A stretch of DNA of 64,000 nt, from positions 1,736,001 through 1,800,000 of the forward strand of contig OY730443.1 of the NCBI GenBank assembly GCA_963422705.1, given 5' to 3'. Positions 33,887 through 43,602 of this stretch are shown here, one piece after another. The notes beneath the pieces were generated by a model. The model was not told the origin of the DNA and ran no database searches. It was given only the letters and a program-made list of their open reading frames with translations. Position numbers and translations under genes: made by a program. The DNA is from G963422705 sp963422705 (lineage in GTDB: Bacteria; Poribacteria; WGA-4E; WGA-3G). How positions within the stretch are numbered: position 1 is the stretch's first letter; each line of letters starts with the position of its first letter.

Positions 33887-36361
33887 CTACAAAGTATTGG
33901 TTGGATTTATGTCTATTATCAATTCAATTGCGCCGTTCTTAATCGCCGGTAACGGTTGTTTCGTTACGTGATGCAGGAGTTGACTGATTTTTTCCGCTGC
34001 CTGACTTCGGAGCAAAAAATGCCATCGAAATTTCGCTTCAATTTTTGAGAGAGGCGCAGGTGCGGGGCCGAGGATATCTATCTCTAAACATTTTTCATCA
34101 TATTGAAGTTGATTAAGTAGGGCATGCGCCGCGGCAATGACCTCTTTCTCATCCGGGCCACGTAGTAGAAGTCTGGCGACATACGAGAAAGGTGGATAAC
34201 GCAGCGCGCTGCGTCCCTCCACTTCTTTCTGATAAAAACCAATGTAGTCGTGTTTCTGCGCGGCCGTAATGCAATAGTTATCCGGCATATAGCTCTGAAT
34301 GATAACTTCCCCCGGGATATCCGAGCGCCCTGAACGTCCGGCAACTTGTGTAAGTAGACTAAAAGTCTGCTCGCACGCGCGGAAATCAGGTAGGTTTAAA
34401 GCGGTATCCGCAGCGATGACACCTACCAGCGTAACATTTGGAAAATCTAAGCCCTTAGCTATCATCTGAGTCCCTATCAAAATATCAAGCTGCTGCTGCT
34501 GAAATGCCGCTAATATCTGCTGATGGGCATTCTTCCGTGCTGTAGAATCGGCATCAAACCGCTTGACGTTTGCCACGGGAAACGATTTTCTCACCTCTTG
34601 TTCAATGGCTTCGGTTCCCATCCCAAAGTAACGGATGGCAGGACTGCTACACTGTGGGCATGTAGCATGCGTATTCCTTTTATATCCGCAGTGGTGACAA
34701 ACTAGTTTTTTGGTTTCAAAATGGAATGTCAATGAAATGGCGCACTTGTTGCACTGTTCCACATATCCACAATTTCTGCAAAAAACATAAGTTGAATGCC
34801 CGCGTCTATTCAGAAAGAGGATAATTTGTTCCCGTTTTACAAGCCGTTCTTCAATTCGGATTCGGAGGGCATCTGAGAAGATGGTGCGGTTGCCGCGCTT
34901 TAATTCGTCACGCATATCAACGATGTGAACCGTAGGCATTTTTCGCTTCAATACCCGGGAAGGCAAACTGAGCAAGTGATAGGTACCCTTCCGGGCATGA
35001 TGAAAACTCTCAAGCGATGGCGTTGCACTCCCTAACAGTAGCGGGCAGTTTTCAAGTTCACTTCGCTTTTGAGCAACTTCACGGGCATGGTACCGGGGTG
35101 CTGTATCCGACTTATAGGAGTCGGAGTGCTCTTCATCTATAACGAGCAAGCCGAGTTCCTTAACTGGGGCAAACACGGCTGAACGGGGCCCGATAACAAT
35201 CGTGGCTTCACCGTTTTGAATGCGGTACCACTCGTCATAGCGCTCACCGTAGCTTAAGCGGCTGTGTAACACGGCTACCCGTTCCCCAAACCGTCCAATA
35301 AACCGTGCGGCGGTTTGCGGTGTCAAAGAAATCTCGGGTACCAATACGATAACCGATTTACCTCTTTGTAGCATCGGCGCGATTGCCTGCATGTACACCT
35401 CGGTTTTGCCGCTACCGGTGACACCGTGAAGTAGCAAAACAGGCGGCTTTTGGGAAGTCGACTTCTTCGTTGCTATGGTGTTCTGTATTTTGTAAAGGGC
35501 GTCGGATTGTGCTGAATTTAACGGGTGTGGTTGAGTAGATGTGACAGGTTGCGTGCTCAGTGGATTCCGTATGGATGGGGCGCGGGTAATCTGGATAAAT
35601 CCGCGTCTTTCGAGGGTGCGAAGGAGAGATGCCCCAGCGCGTACACGTTTTGTGATTTCAGCCGTCGCTAACGGAACGGCTTCGTCAAGTAAGATTTGCA
35701 GAATTTCGGCGTGTTTGGCGGAAGCCCCACGACGGAGATTTTCTTCTTTTTTCAGTTCAGCAATCTCTGTCTCAATTTCAGATGCCGGCATTATCAATGT
35801 AGCAACAGTGGTAACCTGTGCTGTTGCTTTCGGTTTGTGCGTGACATAAACATCCACAATTCCCTTTTCCCGGAGTGCCGAAATTTTTGGGCGTAGATTC
35901 GAGTAACTTACACCGACACGTCTTGCTAGTTGGTTCGGAGAAAGTTCGCCTTCTGCGTCTAAAAGCGCGACAATCTCCTTCTGCACTTTTCCCCTTGGTG
36001 TATTAAGACACTGTTTCAGCTTCACTCGTTGCTGTTTCTGACTTCGGACGGCAGCTGGGACAGCACAAAAAAGCGCGTTTCCCCATGAAGAAACGTAGTA
36101 GTCAGCCATCCATTTTGTGAGTGCAAGCATGTCAGAGGAAAACATCGGTTCTTTATCAAGACAATCGGAAATATTCTTGATTACATGGGGTGGCAGTTCA
36201 GTTTCATCAACCCTTTCAACGACAACTCCTTCTTGAGTACTTCGATGAAATGGTGCTAACACCCGCACCCCGGGTTGCACCATCGAATCTAGTTGCGGTG
36301 GCACCGTGTAAGTAAACTGCTGTTTGATGGCTAGAGGAAAAGCGACGTTGGCATAACTCAT
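33887..36361 (-). CDS. priA: Primosomal protein N' (replication restart helicase PriA)
   Basis: An 824-residue superfamily 2 helicase. The N-terminal 3' DNA-binding domain (ANVAFPLAIKQQFTYTVPPQ, GVRVLAPF) precedes a winged-helix region. Walker A is GVTGSGKTEVYMQAI (about 313) and the DEXH box is LLVIDEEHSDSYK. A zinc-binding insert has cysteine pairs CRNCGYVEQCNKC and CHHCG/CPQC, followed by QMIAKGLDFPNVTLVG and QVAGRSGR. All motors and metal motifs are intact. The ATG overlaps the upstream stop by 4 bp. Confidence 0.95.
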   Translation of the reverse strand: MSYANVAFPLAIKQQFTYTVPPQLDSMVQPGVRVLAPFHRSTQEGVVVERVDETELPPHVIKNISDCLDKEPMFSSDMLALTKWMADYYVSSWGNALFCAVPAAVRSQKQQRVKLKQCLNTPRGKVQKEIVALLDAEGELSPNQLARRVGVSYSNLRPKISALREKGIVDVYVTHKPKATAQVTTVATLIMPASEIETEIAELKKEENLRRGASAKHAEILQILLDEAVPLATAEITKRVRAGASLLRTLERRGFIQITRAPSIRNPLSTQPVTSTQPHPLNSAQSDALYKIQNTIATKKSTSQKPPVLLLHGVTGSGKTEVYMQAIAPMLQRGKSVIVLVPEISLTPQTAARFIGRFGERVAVLHSRLSYGERYDEWYRIQNGEATIVIGPRSAVFAPVKELGLLVIDEEHSDSYKSDTAPRYHAREVAQKRSELENCPLLLGSATPSLESFHHARKGTYHLLSLPSRVLKRKMPTVHIVDMRDELKRGNRTIFSDALRIRIEERLVKREQIILFLNRRGHSTYVFCRNCGYVEQCNKCAISLTFHFETKKLVCHHCGYKRNTHATCPQCSSPAIRYFGMGTEAIEQEVRKSFPVANVKRFDADSTARKNAHQQILAAFQQQQLDILIGTQMIAKGLDFPNVTLVGVIAADTALNLPDFRACEQTFSLLTQVAGRSGRSDIPGEVIIQSYMPDNYCITAAQKHDYIGFYQKEVEGRSALRYPPFSYVARLLLRGPDEKEVIAAAHALLNQLQYDEKCLEIDILGPAPAPLSKIEAKFRWHFLLRSQAAEKISQLLHHVTKQPLPAIKNGAIELIIDINPTNTL

Positions 36362-37071
36362 TTTTCTAAGAAAGCAGTGACCTTTTTCATATCCTCCCAG
36401 ACATCGCGCTTGGCATTAGGGTTCCGGAGCAGATAGGCGGGATGGTAGGTAGGCATAATCTTTGGGGCATTTTCCTGCCTACCTACTTTTAGGTATGGAT
36501 GAAACTGCCCACGCAGGGTTGAAATTCCTGCGGTGGTATTAATCAAGAATTTTGCGGCAAAACCCCCGAGTGCAACAATCACTTGCGGGCGTATTAATTC
36601 AATTTGCCGTTCCAAATATGGGCTACACTTTCGAATCTCATCCGGCTTCGGATTTCTGTTTCTTGGTGGGCGGCACTTTAGTATGTTAGCGATGTAAACA
36701 TCGTCGCGTGTCAACTTCATTGCCTCAATGATTCGGTTTAGCAGCTGTCCGGCGCGTCCAACAAAAGGCTCCCCTTGCCTGTCTTCGTCTGCACCGGGGG
36801 CTTCACCGACAAACATGAGTGTGGCGCTCGTGCTTCCAGCCCCGAAAACCACGCTGTTCCTGCTTTCGTGCAGCGGACATCGGTTGCAACTTTGAGCATG
36901 CGTATCTAACTGTGGCAGTTCCAACGTAGTATAAGGAGATTGCTGTTCAGTTTCCTGTAGTTCCGTGAAACCGAGTTCAAGTTGTTTTTCCACGTATTCC
37001 CTCACACTCGCAACAATTTGTAAGTACTCTTTCCTCAAACTTTCTCTGTTCATGACGGTTTTTCCTAGCAC
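36358..37071 (-). CDS. Family 4 uracil-DNA glycosylase (iron-sulfur)
   Basis: A 237-residue protein. GEAPGADEDRQGEPFVGRAG is the family 4/5 active-site motif and MPTYHPAYLLRNP the second. Cysteines CNRCPL, LKCRPPRNR and KCSPYLERQ supply the [4Fe-4S] cluster. It removes uracil from DNA in base-excision repair. An internal ATG seven codons in is an equally good start. It overlaps priA by ATGA, coupling repair to replication restart. Confidence 0.92.
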   Translation of the reverse strand: MLGKTVMNRESLRKEYLQIVASVREYVEKQLELGFTELQETEQQSPYTTLELPQLDTHAQSCNRCPLHESRNSVVFGAGSTSATLMFVGEAPGADEDRQGEPFVGRAGQLLNRIIEAMKLTRDDVYIANILKCRPPRNRNPKPDEIRKCSPYLERQIELIRPQVIVALGGFAAKFLINTTAGISTLRGQFHPYLKVGRQENAPKIMPTYHPAYLLRNPNAKRDVWEDMKKVTAFLEK

Positions 37072-37148
37072 TTCGGATAAGAAGAAAGCTTTGCCCTATG
37101 AGAACAAGAGACTAAGGGCTGCTAAAAGCTGTATTGAACGATTCTCCG

Positions 37149-38933
37149 TTAATTACGTATGTCATCAATTAAGGAAAGTCCATCAAACCAAGTAATATAT
37201 AAAAACAGGGCTACCAGCAGGATAATACTAACATGCTGCACAATTGCCTGCTTTTCCAAACTTATCGGCCGTCCGCGGATTTTCTCAACCGCAAAAAACA
37301 GCAAATGTCCACCATCCGCGATGGGAATTGGCAATAAATTCACGATGGCTAAGTTGATACTGATAAACCCTATGAAAAACAGTGTCGTTGTGAACCCCAA
37401 ATTAAGCATGCGGCTTGTGACGTTGGCTATCCCGATTGGGCCGGTGAGATACCGCGGCGAAACCTCTGTACTAATTAGCTGTTTCAGTGTTCTTCCGATA
37501 GACGCGACTGTTAGCCATGACGCTTCGACTCCTTTTCCAAACGCTGTGAATACATGATATGTTGGAATAATCGGTGCTGGTGTTCCAAAAGAGATTCCGC
37601 TCAGCGTTGTGGCCCAGTCTAATTTGTATGATATGTTTGTTGCTTCGGTGTTTGGAGATAGGCTTACGGTTTTCATTGAGCCATCTCGCATAACGCCTAA
37701 TTGAATCGATTTGTTTATTGCGATTCTTAAACCGGCTGCAAGTGTCTTGCTATCCACGTTCTTTCCATTAAGACTAAGAAGTGTATCCCCATTTCGTACA
37801 CCCTGAATTTCCGCATCGGGTTGCACCACCGCGGTGAGCTCCCAGCCGACGGGCATTTTCAGGTGCATCAGCGTGTCGCCGCGACGAATCCCCAGCTGAA
37901 ATTCGTTAGGATTTCGCTGAATTAAGTGATAGAGGTTCTGGTAATCCTGCATCAGCCAATGTGCATCGACAGCCCAAATCTGAGAGTCAAATATGGGAAC
38001 GGTATAAATCTTTTTGCCGTTAATTGTCTCGATTACGTCTCCAATTTGGACACCGGCCTGCTCCGCTAAACTCCCAGGGACAACATCTTTTACGATGACA
38101 TCAGTTTGTAGTCCGACTTGCAGTTGGCCAACATCTCCCCTTGCACTTGGAACACTTTGAGGCGTAACAGTGAAGGTTTCGTTTTTACCTTTGCGTTCTA
38201 TTTCGATTTCCAATTCGCGTCCGGGGCTTGTATAAATTTTAGTTTGAAATGCAGCCCAGTTTGCAACTTTTGTTCCGTTTACCGACAGAATGATATCCCC
38301 AGAACTCAATCCGCCTTTCGCAGCCGGTCCATCCGGGGCGACTGCCCCTAACTGGAGTGCCTCTTTTTTCCCTGTTAAGTTTTGCCCCGTTAACCCCTCA
38401 ATAAAAGAGGCGGCGCGCTGATTCAGGCCAATAGCGAACACTAACCAAAACGCCAATACACCGAACAGTAAATTCACAACGGGCCCTGCAGCGACAACAA
38501 ATGCTCGGCTCCCCAACGTAGCACTTCCAAATTCGCCGGCGGCCCCTGTCTGCTCTTTCGGGTTTTCCCCTTCCATTTGAACATAACCGCCAAACGGTAA
38601 TAAAGATAACCGGTACTCGGTGGCGGCCGGCCCAGCTATTTCCTGCTTGGTGCTCGTATGAGCATCGGATTCCGCGCCTGCTGCCTCTTTCTCTTTCGCC
38701 TTAGGTTTTGAGCGCATGTTGTCCATGAACGTTGTGAAACCCACACCCGCCTGAAATGCGATTATTTTTGGACCAAAACCGATAGAAAAGGTGTTTACCT
38801 TAATTTTAGCCCGTTTCGCGGCATAAAAATGGCCGAATTCGTGAATAAAAATGAGAAAACCGAGGGGAATAATTGCAAGTAGGACTGTTTTAATATTCGG
38901 CAGAATTGAAAAGATTGGTTCAAAGAATTCCAT
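37149..38933 (-). CDS. rseP: Site-2 protease RseP/RIP-type zinc metalloprotease
   Basis: A 594-residue membrane protease, longer than the usual 360-450. LIFIHEFGHFYAAKRAK (about 26-42) carries HExxH. A hydrophilic insert of about 40 residues (SKPKAKEKEAAGAESDAHTS) follows before LLPFGGYVQMEGE. GPVVNLLFGVLAFWLV is the second core helix. At least two PDZ domains follow (VAPDGPAAKGGLSSGDIIL; VVPGSLAEQAGVQIGDVIE), with a third PDZ-like stretch. The third catalytic motif is NLLPIPIADGGHLLF near the C-terminus. It releases anti-sigma factors or clears signal peptides. Confidence 0.93.
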   Translation of the reverse strand: MEFFEPIFSILPNIKTVLLAIIPLGFLIFIHEFGHFYAAKRAKIKVNTFSIGFGPKIIAFQAGVGFTTFMDNMRSKPKAKEKEAAGAESDAHTSTKQEIAGPAATEYRLSLLPFGGYVQMEGENPKEQTGAAGEFGSATLGSRAFVVAAGPVVNLLFGVLAFWLVFAIGLNQRAASFIEGLTGQNLTGKKEALQLGAVAPDGPAAKGGLSSGDIILSVNGTKVANWAAFQTKIYTSPGRELEIEIERKGKNETFTVTPQSVPSARGDVGQLQVGLQTDVIVKDVVPGSLAEQAGVQIGDVIETINGKKIYTVPIFDSQIWAVDAHWLMQDYQNLYHLIQRNPNEFQLGIRRGDTLMHLKMPVGWELTAVVQPDAEIQGVRNGDTLLSLNGKNVDSKTLAAGLRIAINKSIQLGVMRDGSMKTVSLSPNTEATNISYKLDWATTLSGISFGTPAPIIPTYHVFTAFGKGVEASWLTVASIGRTLKQLISTEVSPRYLTGPIGIANVTSRMLNLGFTTTLFFIGFISINLAIVNLLPIPIADGGHLLFFAVEKIRGRPISLEKQAIVQHVSIILLVALFLYITWFDGLSLIDDIRN

Positions 38934-38995
38934 TATCGTATTTCCTCCTTATGATATGAAAAATTTTCGAGGTGCGACTGCCTAGCTTTCCGCAT

Positions 38996-40153
38996 TCAGA
39001 TTATCAATTCTCGTGCTGTTGATTTCGCCCAGGCATCGACAGCAAGGATATCGGCCAAATCTGGCGCTGTCATCACAACATGTTTGTCCATAACACGTCG
39101 TAGGATAGTTGGAATATCCATGAATCCGATGTGATTTTTCAGAAATGCGTCAACAACCACTTCGTCTGCACTACTGAGTACCACCGGAAGTGTACCCCCG
39201 ACTTCCGCTGCGGTATAGGCGAGTGAGATGCATGGGAATTTTTCAATATTCACCGGTTCAAAATGTAGTGTTTGAAGCGCACACAAATCCAACCGGGGTA
39301 CAGGTGTAGAGAGTCTGCGCGGATAAGTCAAACCATACTGAATCATCACGCGCATATCAGTCGGCCCGAGCTGAGCCAGCGTCGAACCGTCTGTCCATTC
39401 AACCATAGAATGGATAATACTTTCTCGATGAACAACAATGTCAATTTTTGAGAGGGAGACATCAAATAACCATTTGGCTTCAATCACCTCAAGCCCTTTG
39501 TTCATCATTGTGGCAGAATCAATGGTAATTTTCGCCCCCATATCCCAATTAGGATGTTGAAGTGCCTGTTGGGGTGTTACGTTGTAGAGTGCGTCCTGGG
39601 GCATTTCACGAAAAGGCCCGCCTGATGCAGTAATGAGGAGTCGATGGATGTCCGTTTCCCGATGTTGCTGCCCTTCTAAGCACTGGAAAATGGCACTCAT
39701 TTCGCCATCTATCGGTATTAAGTTAACCCCATTCTTCCGGACCGCGTCTATAAAGAGCTGTCCTCCCATCACCATTACCTCTTTGTTAACAAAGGCAATG
39801 TCTTTCCCAGCGTTTATTGCGGCGAAAGTGGGCAAGAGTCCGGCACTGCCACCTATTCCTTCCAATACCTGCTCTGCTTCGCTCATCGTAGCAACTGTGG
39901 TAAGCCCTTCAGGGCCGGCAAGCACTTCAACACTGTCGATTCCTCGGATGCGTTTGGCCAATTGGGCGGCTGCCGCTTCTTCATTCAAAGCGACTAGCTT
40001 CGGACGATGTGTGCGAACCTGCCGTTCAAGGGTATCCACGTCCCGGTTTGCAGCGAGCCCAACGACGTTAAATTCGTCGCGATGCGTTTCAATCACGCTG
40101 AGGGCGTTCTTCCCAATTGAACCGGTGCTACCCAAAATAGCGATGTGTTTCAT
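38996..40153 (-). CDS. dxr: 1-deoxy-D-xylulose 5-phosphate reductoisomerase
   Basis: A 385-residue protein of normal length. The NADPH site is ILGSTGSIGKNALSVIE. IPIDGEMSAIFQCL and ITASGGPF are substrate and metal sites (Asp/Glu in DGEMSA). HPNWDMGAKITIDSATMMNKGLEVIEAKWLF is the flexible-loop region. It catalyses the first committed MEP-pathway step for isoprenoids. It starts 2 bp after cdsA. Confidence 0.96.
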   Translation of the reverse strand: MKHIAILGSTGSIGKNALSVIETHRDEFNVVGLAANRDVDTLERQVRTHRPKLVALNEEAAAAQLAKRIRGIDSVEVLAGPEGLTTVATMSEAEQVLEGIGGSAGLLPTFAAINAGKDIAFVNKEVMVMGGQLFIDAVRKNGVNLIPIDGEMSAIFQCLEGQQHRETDIHRLLITASGGPFREMPQDALYNVTPQQALQHPNWDMGAKITIDSATMMNKGLEVIEAKWLFDVSLSKIDIVVHRESIIHSMVEWTDGSTLAQLGPTDMRVMIQYGLTYPRRLSTPVPRLDLCALQTLHFEPVNIEKFPCISLAYTAAEVGGTLPVVLSSADEVVVDAFLKNHIGFMDIPTILRRVMDKHVVMTAPDLADILAVDAWAKSTARELII

Positions 40154-40155
40154 AT

Positions 40156-41094
40156 TTAATGTGAAAAAGCCTGTGTCAATTCTATATAATAATAAAGAAC
40201 AGGTGTACTAAAGATTAAACTATCACATCTATCAAGGAATCCACCGTGTCCGGGAATGACATCGCCAGAGTCTTTAACACCGGCGGTTCGCTTCATTAGT
40301 GATTCACTCAGGTCACCGAATTGTCCTAAAGCACTCAGGAGTAACCCGATGAACGCGGCATTTAGCAGGGAGAGCGTGTCTCGTAGGAGGCTCACGCCAA
40401 TTCCGAGCCCTACCAACGTTCCGAAAATCAGCCCTGCAATCGCCCCTTCAACCGTTTTCCGTGGGCTAATAGGCGTACCCAATCTATGCTTACCTACAAT
40501 TCTACCGATGAGGTAAGCTCCTGTATCGCTACACCAGACTGTACCAGCCAATAAAAAGATAAGATTCCTACCGACTTGGCTGTCAGCCCCTGGAATTCCT
40601 GCGAGATGGATGTTTCGTAGGAGTATGAGGTGATATCCCAAAACCCAGCCAATCGTCATGATACCGGTAAACTTTAAAGTAACAGTTACCAACTCTCCTT
40701 CAATTTTTCCGCTGAAGATACTTTCAGCGAAAACATAGATGAGCGCGAAGATGAAAAAGCTATATGGAACGAGTGCGGCGATGCTCGTCCCATTCACGGT
40801 TTTTGCCAAAGCTGGGGCAAAATACGCTAAAACACAGAAACCCACCGTTAGGAGGACAGGGGGCACTGGATTCATGTAGGGCGTGGCTCGTAGCCCTGTA
40901 TTAAAATGCCCGCTGAACTGTTGGGCGAGTCTGCAGTACTCCACCTGCATCATCAGTACCACGAATGAAACAAGGATAAGATAAAGGAGCTCGCCGAGAT
41001 AGATAATCAAGAGGACAATTGGAACTAGCATCACAACACTCAACGTTCGCCGCCAAAATTTTTTGTCGGGTGTGTAGCTATGCCGTTCTGCCAT
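40156..41094 (-). CDS. cdsA: Phosphatidate cytidylyltransferase
   Basis: A 312-residue multi-spanning protein. The C-terminal signature SLMKRTAGVKDSGDVIPGHGGFLDRCDSL is complete, with the metal-binding acidic residues. WCSDTGAYLIGRIVGKH and ISPRKTVEGAIAGLI are the other conserved loops. It makes CDP-diacylglycerol for phospholipids. It lies 10 bp after frr. Confidence 0.95.
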   Translation of the reverse strand: MAERHSYTPDKKFWRRTLSVVMLVPIVLLIIYLGELLYLILVSFVVLMMQVEYCRLAQQFSGHFNTGLRATPYMNPVPPVLLTVGFCVLAYFAPALAKTVNGTSIAALVPYSFFIFALIYVFAESIFSGKIEGELVTVTLKFTGIMTIGWVLGYHLILLRNIHLAGIPGADSQVGRNLIFLLAGTVWCSDTGAYLIGRIVGKHRLGTPISPRKTVEGAIAGLIFGTLVGLGIGVSLLRDTLSLLNAAFIGLLLSALGQFGDLSESLMKRTAGVKDSGDVIPGHGGFLDRCDSLIFSTPVLYYYIELTQAFSH

Positions 41095-41104
41095 TTCCGT
41101 ACCT

Positions 41105-41692
41105 CTAATTTTCTAACAGTTCTGATTCCTTGGATGAGGTGAGCTGGTTAATCTGTTCGATGTAAGTATCGGTGAGCTGCTGAACCGCGTCGCCGTCGGA
41201 TTTTCCCCGCTTCTTATCCCCACTGCGGCCGCGGCTCTTCTTGCCGCTTGCGCTCGAGTTTGTGCCTTCAAGTTTGCGCATCGCTTCATTTGCGTCCCGG
41301 CGAATGTTTCGAATTGCGACTCTTCCTTCTTCAGCTAATTTGCGTACAACTTTGGTTAACTCCGTACGGCGTTCAGTAGTCAGCTCAGGCACCAAGATTC
41401 GGATGACGTTGCCATCGTTGCTGGTTGAGAAGCCTAAGTCGGAAAGGGCTATGGCTTTTTCAATTTCCTTGATTAGGTTTTTGTCCCACGGTTGAATCAC
41501 CAGTAAGCGCGGTTCCGGTGTCGTTACTGTGCCTACCTGATTCAACGGATTCTTAGTGCCATAGTAATTGACTGTAACCTGGTCCAAAAGTGCGGCGGTA
41601 GCGCGTCCTGTTTGCACATGCGACAGTTTTGTCGTTGTAGATTCCACGGTTTTCTTCATCCGGGATTCTGCCTGTTGAAGAACCTGTTGCAT
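41105..41692 (-). CDS. frr: Ribosome recycling factor
   Basis: A 195-residue protein. HVQTGRATAALLDQVTVNYYG, QVGTVTTPEPRLLVIQPWD, ALSDLGFSTSNDGNVIRI and LTTERRTELTKVVRKLAEE are diagnostic. A basic, serine-rich insert of about 25 residues (KKSRGRSGDKKRGKSDG) sits in the second half, where the family usually has a short acidic loop, so the protein is somewhat longer than the usual 185. It is 15 bp after tsf, with no pyrH between. Confidence 0.95.
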   Translation of the reverse strand: MQQVLQQAESRMKKTVESTTTKLSHVQTGRATAALLDQVTVNYYGTKNPLNQVGTVTTPEPRLLVIQPWDKNLIKEIEKAIALSDLGFSTSNDGNVIRILVPELTTERRTELTKVVRKLAEEGRVAIRNIRRDANEAMRKLEGTNSSASGKKSRGRSGDKKRGKSDGDAVQQLTDTYIEQINQLTSSKESELLEN

Positions 41693-41707
41693 CTGAATTT
41701 TCCTTCT

Positions 41708-42301
41708 TTACTGCCCAAGAACATACAGCACGAACCGTTTGATGACAATATTTTCACCAAGCTGTGCTATAGCATCCTTCACTAGTTCTTGGATGGTTTT
41801 GTCTGTATCACGAATGTAGGGTTGCTGCAGAAGGCATGTCTCGGAATAGAATTTGGAGAGTCGTCCTTCTACAATGCGTTCGGCGATATGCTCGGGCTTC
41901 CCCTCTTGCGTCGCCTGTGTTTTCAAAATTGCTTTTTCGGCGTCCAATTCATGGGCGGGTACACTTTCAGCATCAACGTATTTAGGTTTTGCGGCGGCGA
42001 TTTGCATCGCAATCTCTTTCGCCAAGCTTTGGAATTGCTCGGTTCTCGCGACGAAATCGGTTTCACAATTCAGTTCTACTAATGTACCGACGCGGTTGCC
42101 GGGATGAATATAGGAAACAATTAATCCCTCTTTTGTCGCGCGTGCTCCTTTGAGTTCGGATGCTTTCAAGCCTTGTTCGCGTAATTTTTGAATTGCTTCC
42201 TCCAGATTTCCGTTCGTCTCTGTTAGCGCCTTTTTGCAGTCCATAATCCCTGCTCCTGTGCGCGAACGGAGCTCACTCACCAATTTTGCTGTAATTGCCA
42301 T
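41708..42301 (-). CDS. tsf: Elongation factor Ts
   Basis: A 197-residue short-form EF-Ts. The N-terminal UBA-like domain is KLVSELRSRTGAGIMDCKKAL. ELNCETDFVARTEQFQSLAKE is the core signature with the TDFVA contact to EF-Tu. ERIVEGRLSKFYSE and LLQQPYIRDTDKTI belong to the second subdomain. One core subdomain appears shortened, as in some thermophile EF-Ts proteins. Confidence 0.95.
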   Translation of the reverse strand: MAITAKLVSELRSRTGAGIMDCKKALTETNGNLEEAIQKLREQGLKASELKGARATKEGLIVSYIHPGNRVGTLVELNCETDFVARTEQFQSLAKEIAMQIAAAKPKYVDAESVPAHELDAEKAILKTQATQEGKPEHIAERIVEGRLSKFYSETCLLQQPYIRDTDKTIQELVKDAIAQLGENIVIKRFVLYVLGQ

Positions 42302-42449
42302 AAATCATCTCCAATCTTGTTATTTACCTGACTTGTCGTGCAGCGCGCGAACCGGTGTAAATGAGAATTCTTCTGCGCGTTTCACAAGTTAAGCGGCGCG
42401 GAAGAGGGATGCTCAAGCAAAGAAAAATACGGTTGAGTACCATCACCTC

Positions 42450-42472
42450 AGGCGAGGCACGGAACCTCGCCT
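42450..42472. promoter_or_regulatory. Hairpin between rpsB and tsf
   Basis: A perfect 8-bp stem AGGCGAGG/CCTCGCCT with a 7-nt loop lies in the 239-bp rpsB-tsf gap. No T-run follows on the minus strand, so it may be a processing or attenuation structure. Two short plus-strand frames here are not supported. Confidence 0.4.
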
Positions 42473-42540
42473 AGTGTTTTGATAATTTTTGCGTGCTACC
42501 ATCGCCTGTTTATCAATAGGTTTAGTCAAACGCTCTATTG

Positions 42541-43428
42541 CTATCGCGGGCGGGTTTTTCTCCTGGGGCGTGTGGCAGGCGCTGAACGCGCGTCGCTTTC
42601 CCCTATGGTTTCCGGTTCTGCTGACAATTCTGTCTCATCCAGCATGGCTGCCCCTTGTTCTTCATGTCGCTCGGTTTGCAATACGGCATCAACACGAGGC
42701 ACCCCTTCTGATTCCGGAGTCTGTGCTGCCACCTCGGCGCCTTCTAAGGCATCTCCACGTCCTTCAATTACAGCATCTGCTAAAACGTTGCAGATGAGCC
42801 GAATTGAGCGGATAGCATCGTCATTACCGGGCACGGGCAAATCAATTGGATCCGGATCACAATTTGTGTCAACGATGGCGATAATGGGAATACCGAGTTT
42901 ATTCGCTTCCGCGATAGCTGTATGCTCTTTTCGGGTGTCCGTCACAAAAATAACCTGCGGATGCTTGTGCATCTCCTTTATGCCCTTCAGATTATTGTTT
43001 AACTTTCCCCATTCGCGTCGCAGCTGTATTACCTCTTTTTTGGGCATCTGTTCAAACAGTCCCTTCGTTTCATCTTCCTCTAACTTCTTAAGACGGTTGA
43101 CACTCTGACGAATCGTTTGAAAATTTGTCAACATGCCACCCAACCAGCGGTGATTCACATAATACATACTGCACCGCTCGGCCTCTTCCTTCACCGCCTC
43201 TTGGGACTGCCGCTTTGTTCCAACGAATAGAACGCCGCCACCTTTTGATGCAACATCTTGCACGAATGCTACCGCCGTTTCCAGCATGCGTAATGTTTTT
43301 TGTAAATCAATAATATAAATCCCGTTCCGCTCGGCGAAGATGTACTCCGCCATCTTCGGATTCCACCGCCGGGTTTGGTGCCCGAAATGAACTCCACATT
43401 CAAGGAGCTCTTTCATTGTAACAGCCAA
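42541..43428 (-). CDS. rpsB: 30S ribosomal protein S2
   Basis: A 295-residue protein. KELLECGVHFGHQTRRWNPKM is the N-terminal signature; VLFVGTKRQSQEAVKEEA, YYVNHRWLGGMLTNFQTI and IIAIVDTNCDPDPIDLPVPGNDDAIRSI are diagnostic. A C-terminal tail of about 65 acidic then basic residues (ending RPRRKTRPR) goes beyond the usual length. The start is TTG at 43428, five bases after a strong AGGAGG; an internal ATG four codons later is possible. Confidence 0.95.
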   Translation of the reverse strand: MAVTMKELLECGVHFGHQTRRWNPKMAEYIFAERNGIYIIDLQKTLRMLETAVAFVQDVASKGGGVLFVGTKRQSQEAVKEEAERCSMYYVNHRWLGGMLTNFQTIRQSVNRLKKLEEDETKGLFEQMPKKEVIQLRREWGKLNNNLKGIKEMHKHPQVIFVTDTRKEHTAIAEANKLGIPIIAIVDTNCDPDPIDLPVPGNDDAIRSIRLICNVLADAVIEGRGDALEGAEVAAQTPESEGVPRVDAVLQTERHEEQGAAMLDETELSAEPETIGESDARSAPATRPRRKTRPR

Positions 43429-43582
43429 AATAACCTCCTAAAGTTGTAGCAGCAATACGGGCTTCCTTAGCATCGAAAATGGGAAGCTGCTCCTACCGGG
43501 TTTTTACATCCACCTCTTTCATATCTGCATCGGACTCCCAAATTTGGAACCATAGATTCCTACCACTGAAGTTACATCAAAA

Positions 43583-43602
43583 ACCCTCAATGAGTAGAGG
43601 GT
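43583..43602 (-). terminator. Terminator-like hairpin in the rpsB leader (possible attenuator)
   Basis: On the minus strand ACCCTC and GAGGGT form a 6-bp stem followed by TTTTT. It lies about 155 nt upstream of rpsB and about 45 nt after a promoter-like pair TTGAGT/TATCGT (43648-43676, 17-bp spacing). A terminator within a ribosomal-protein leader suggests attenuation; this is inference. Confidence 0.4.
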
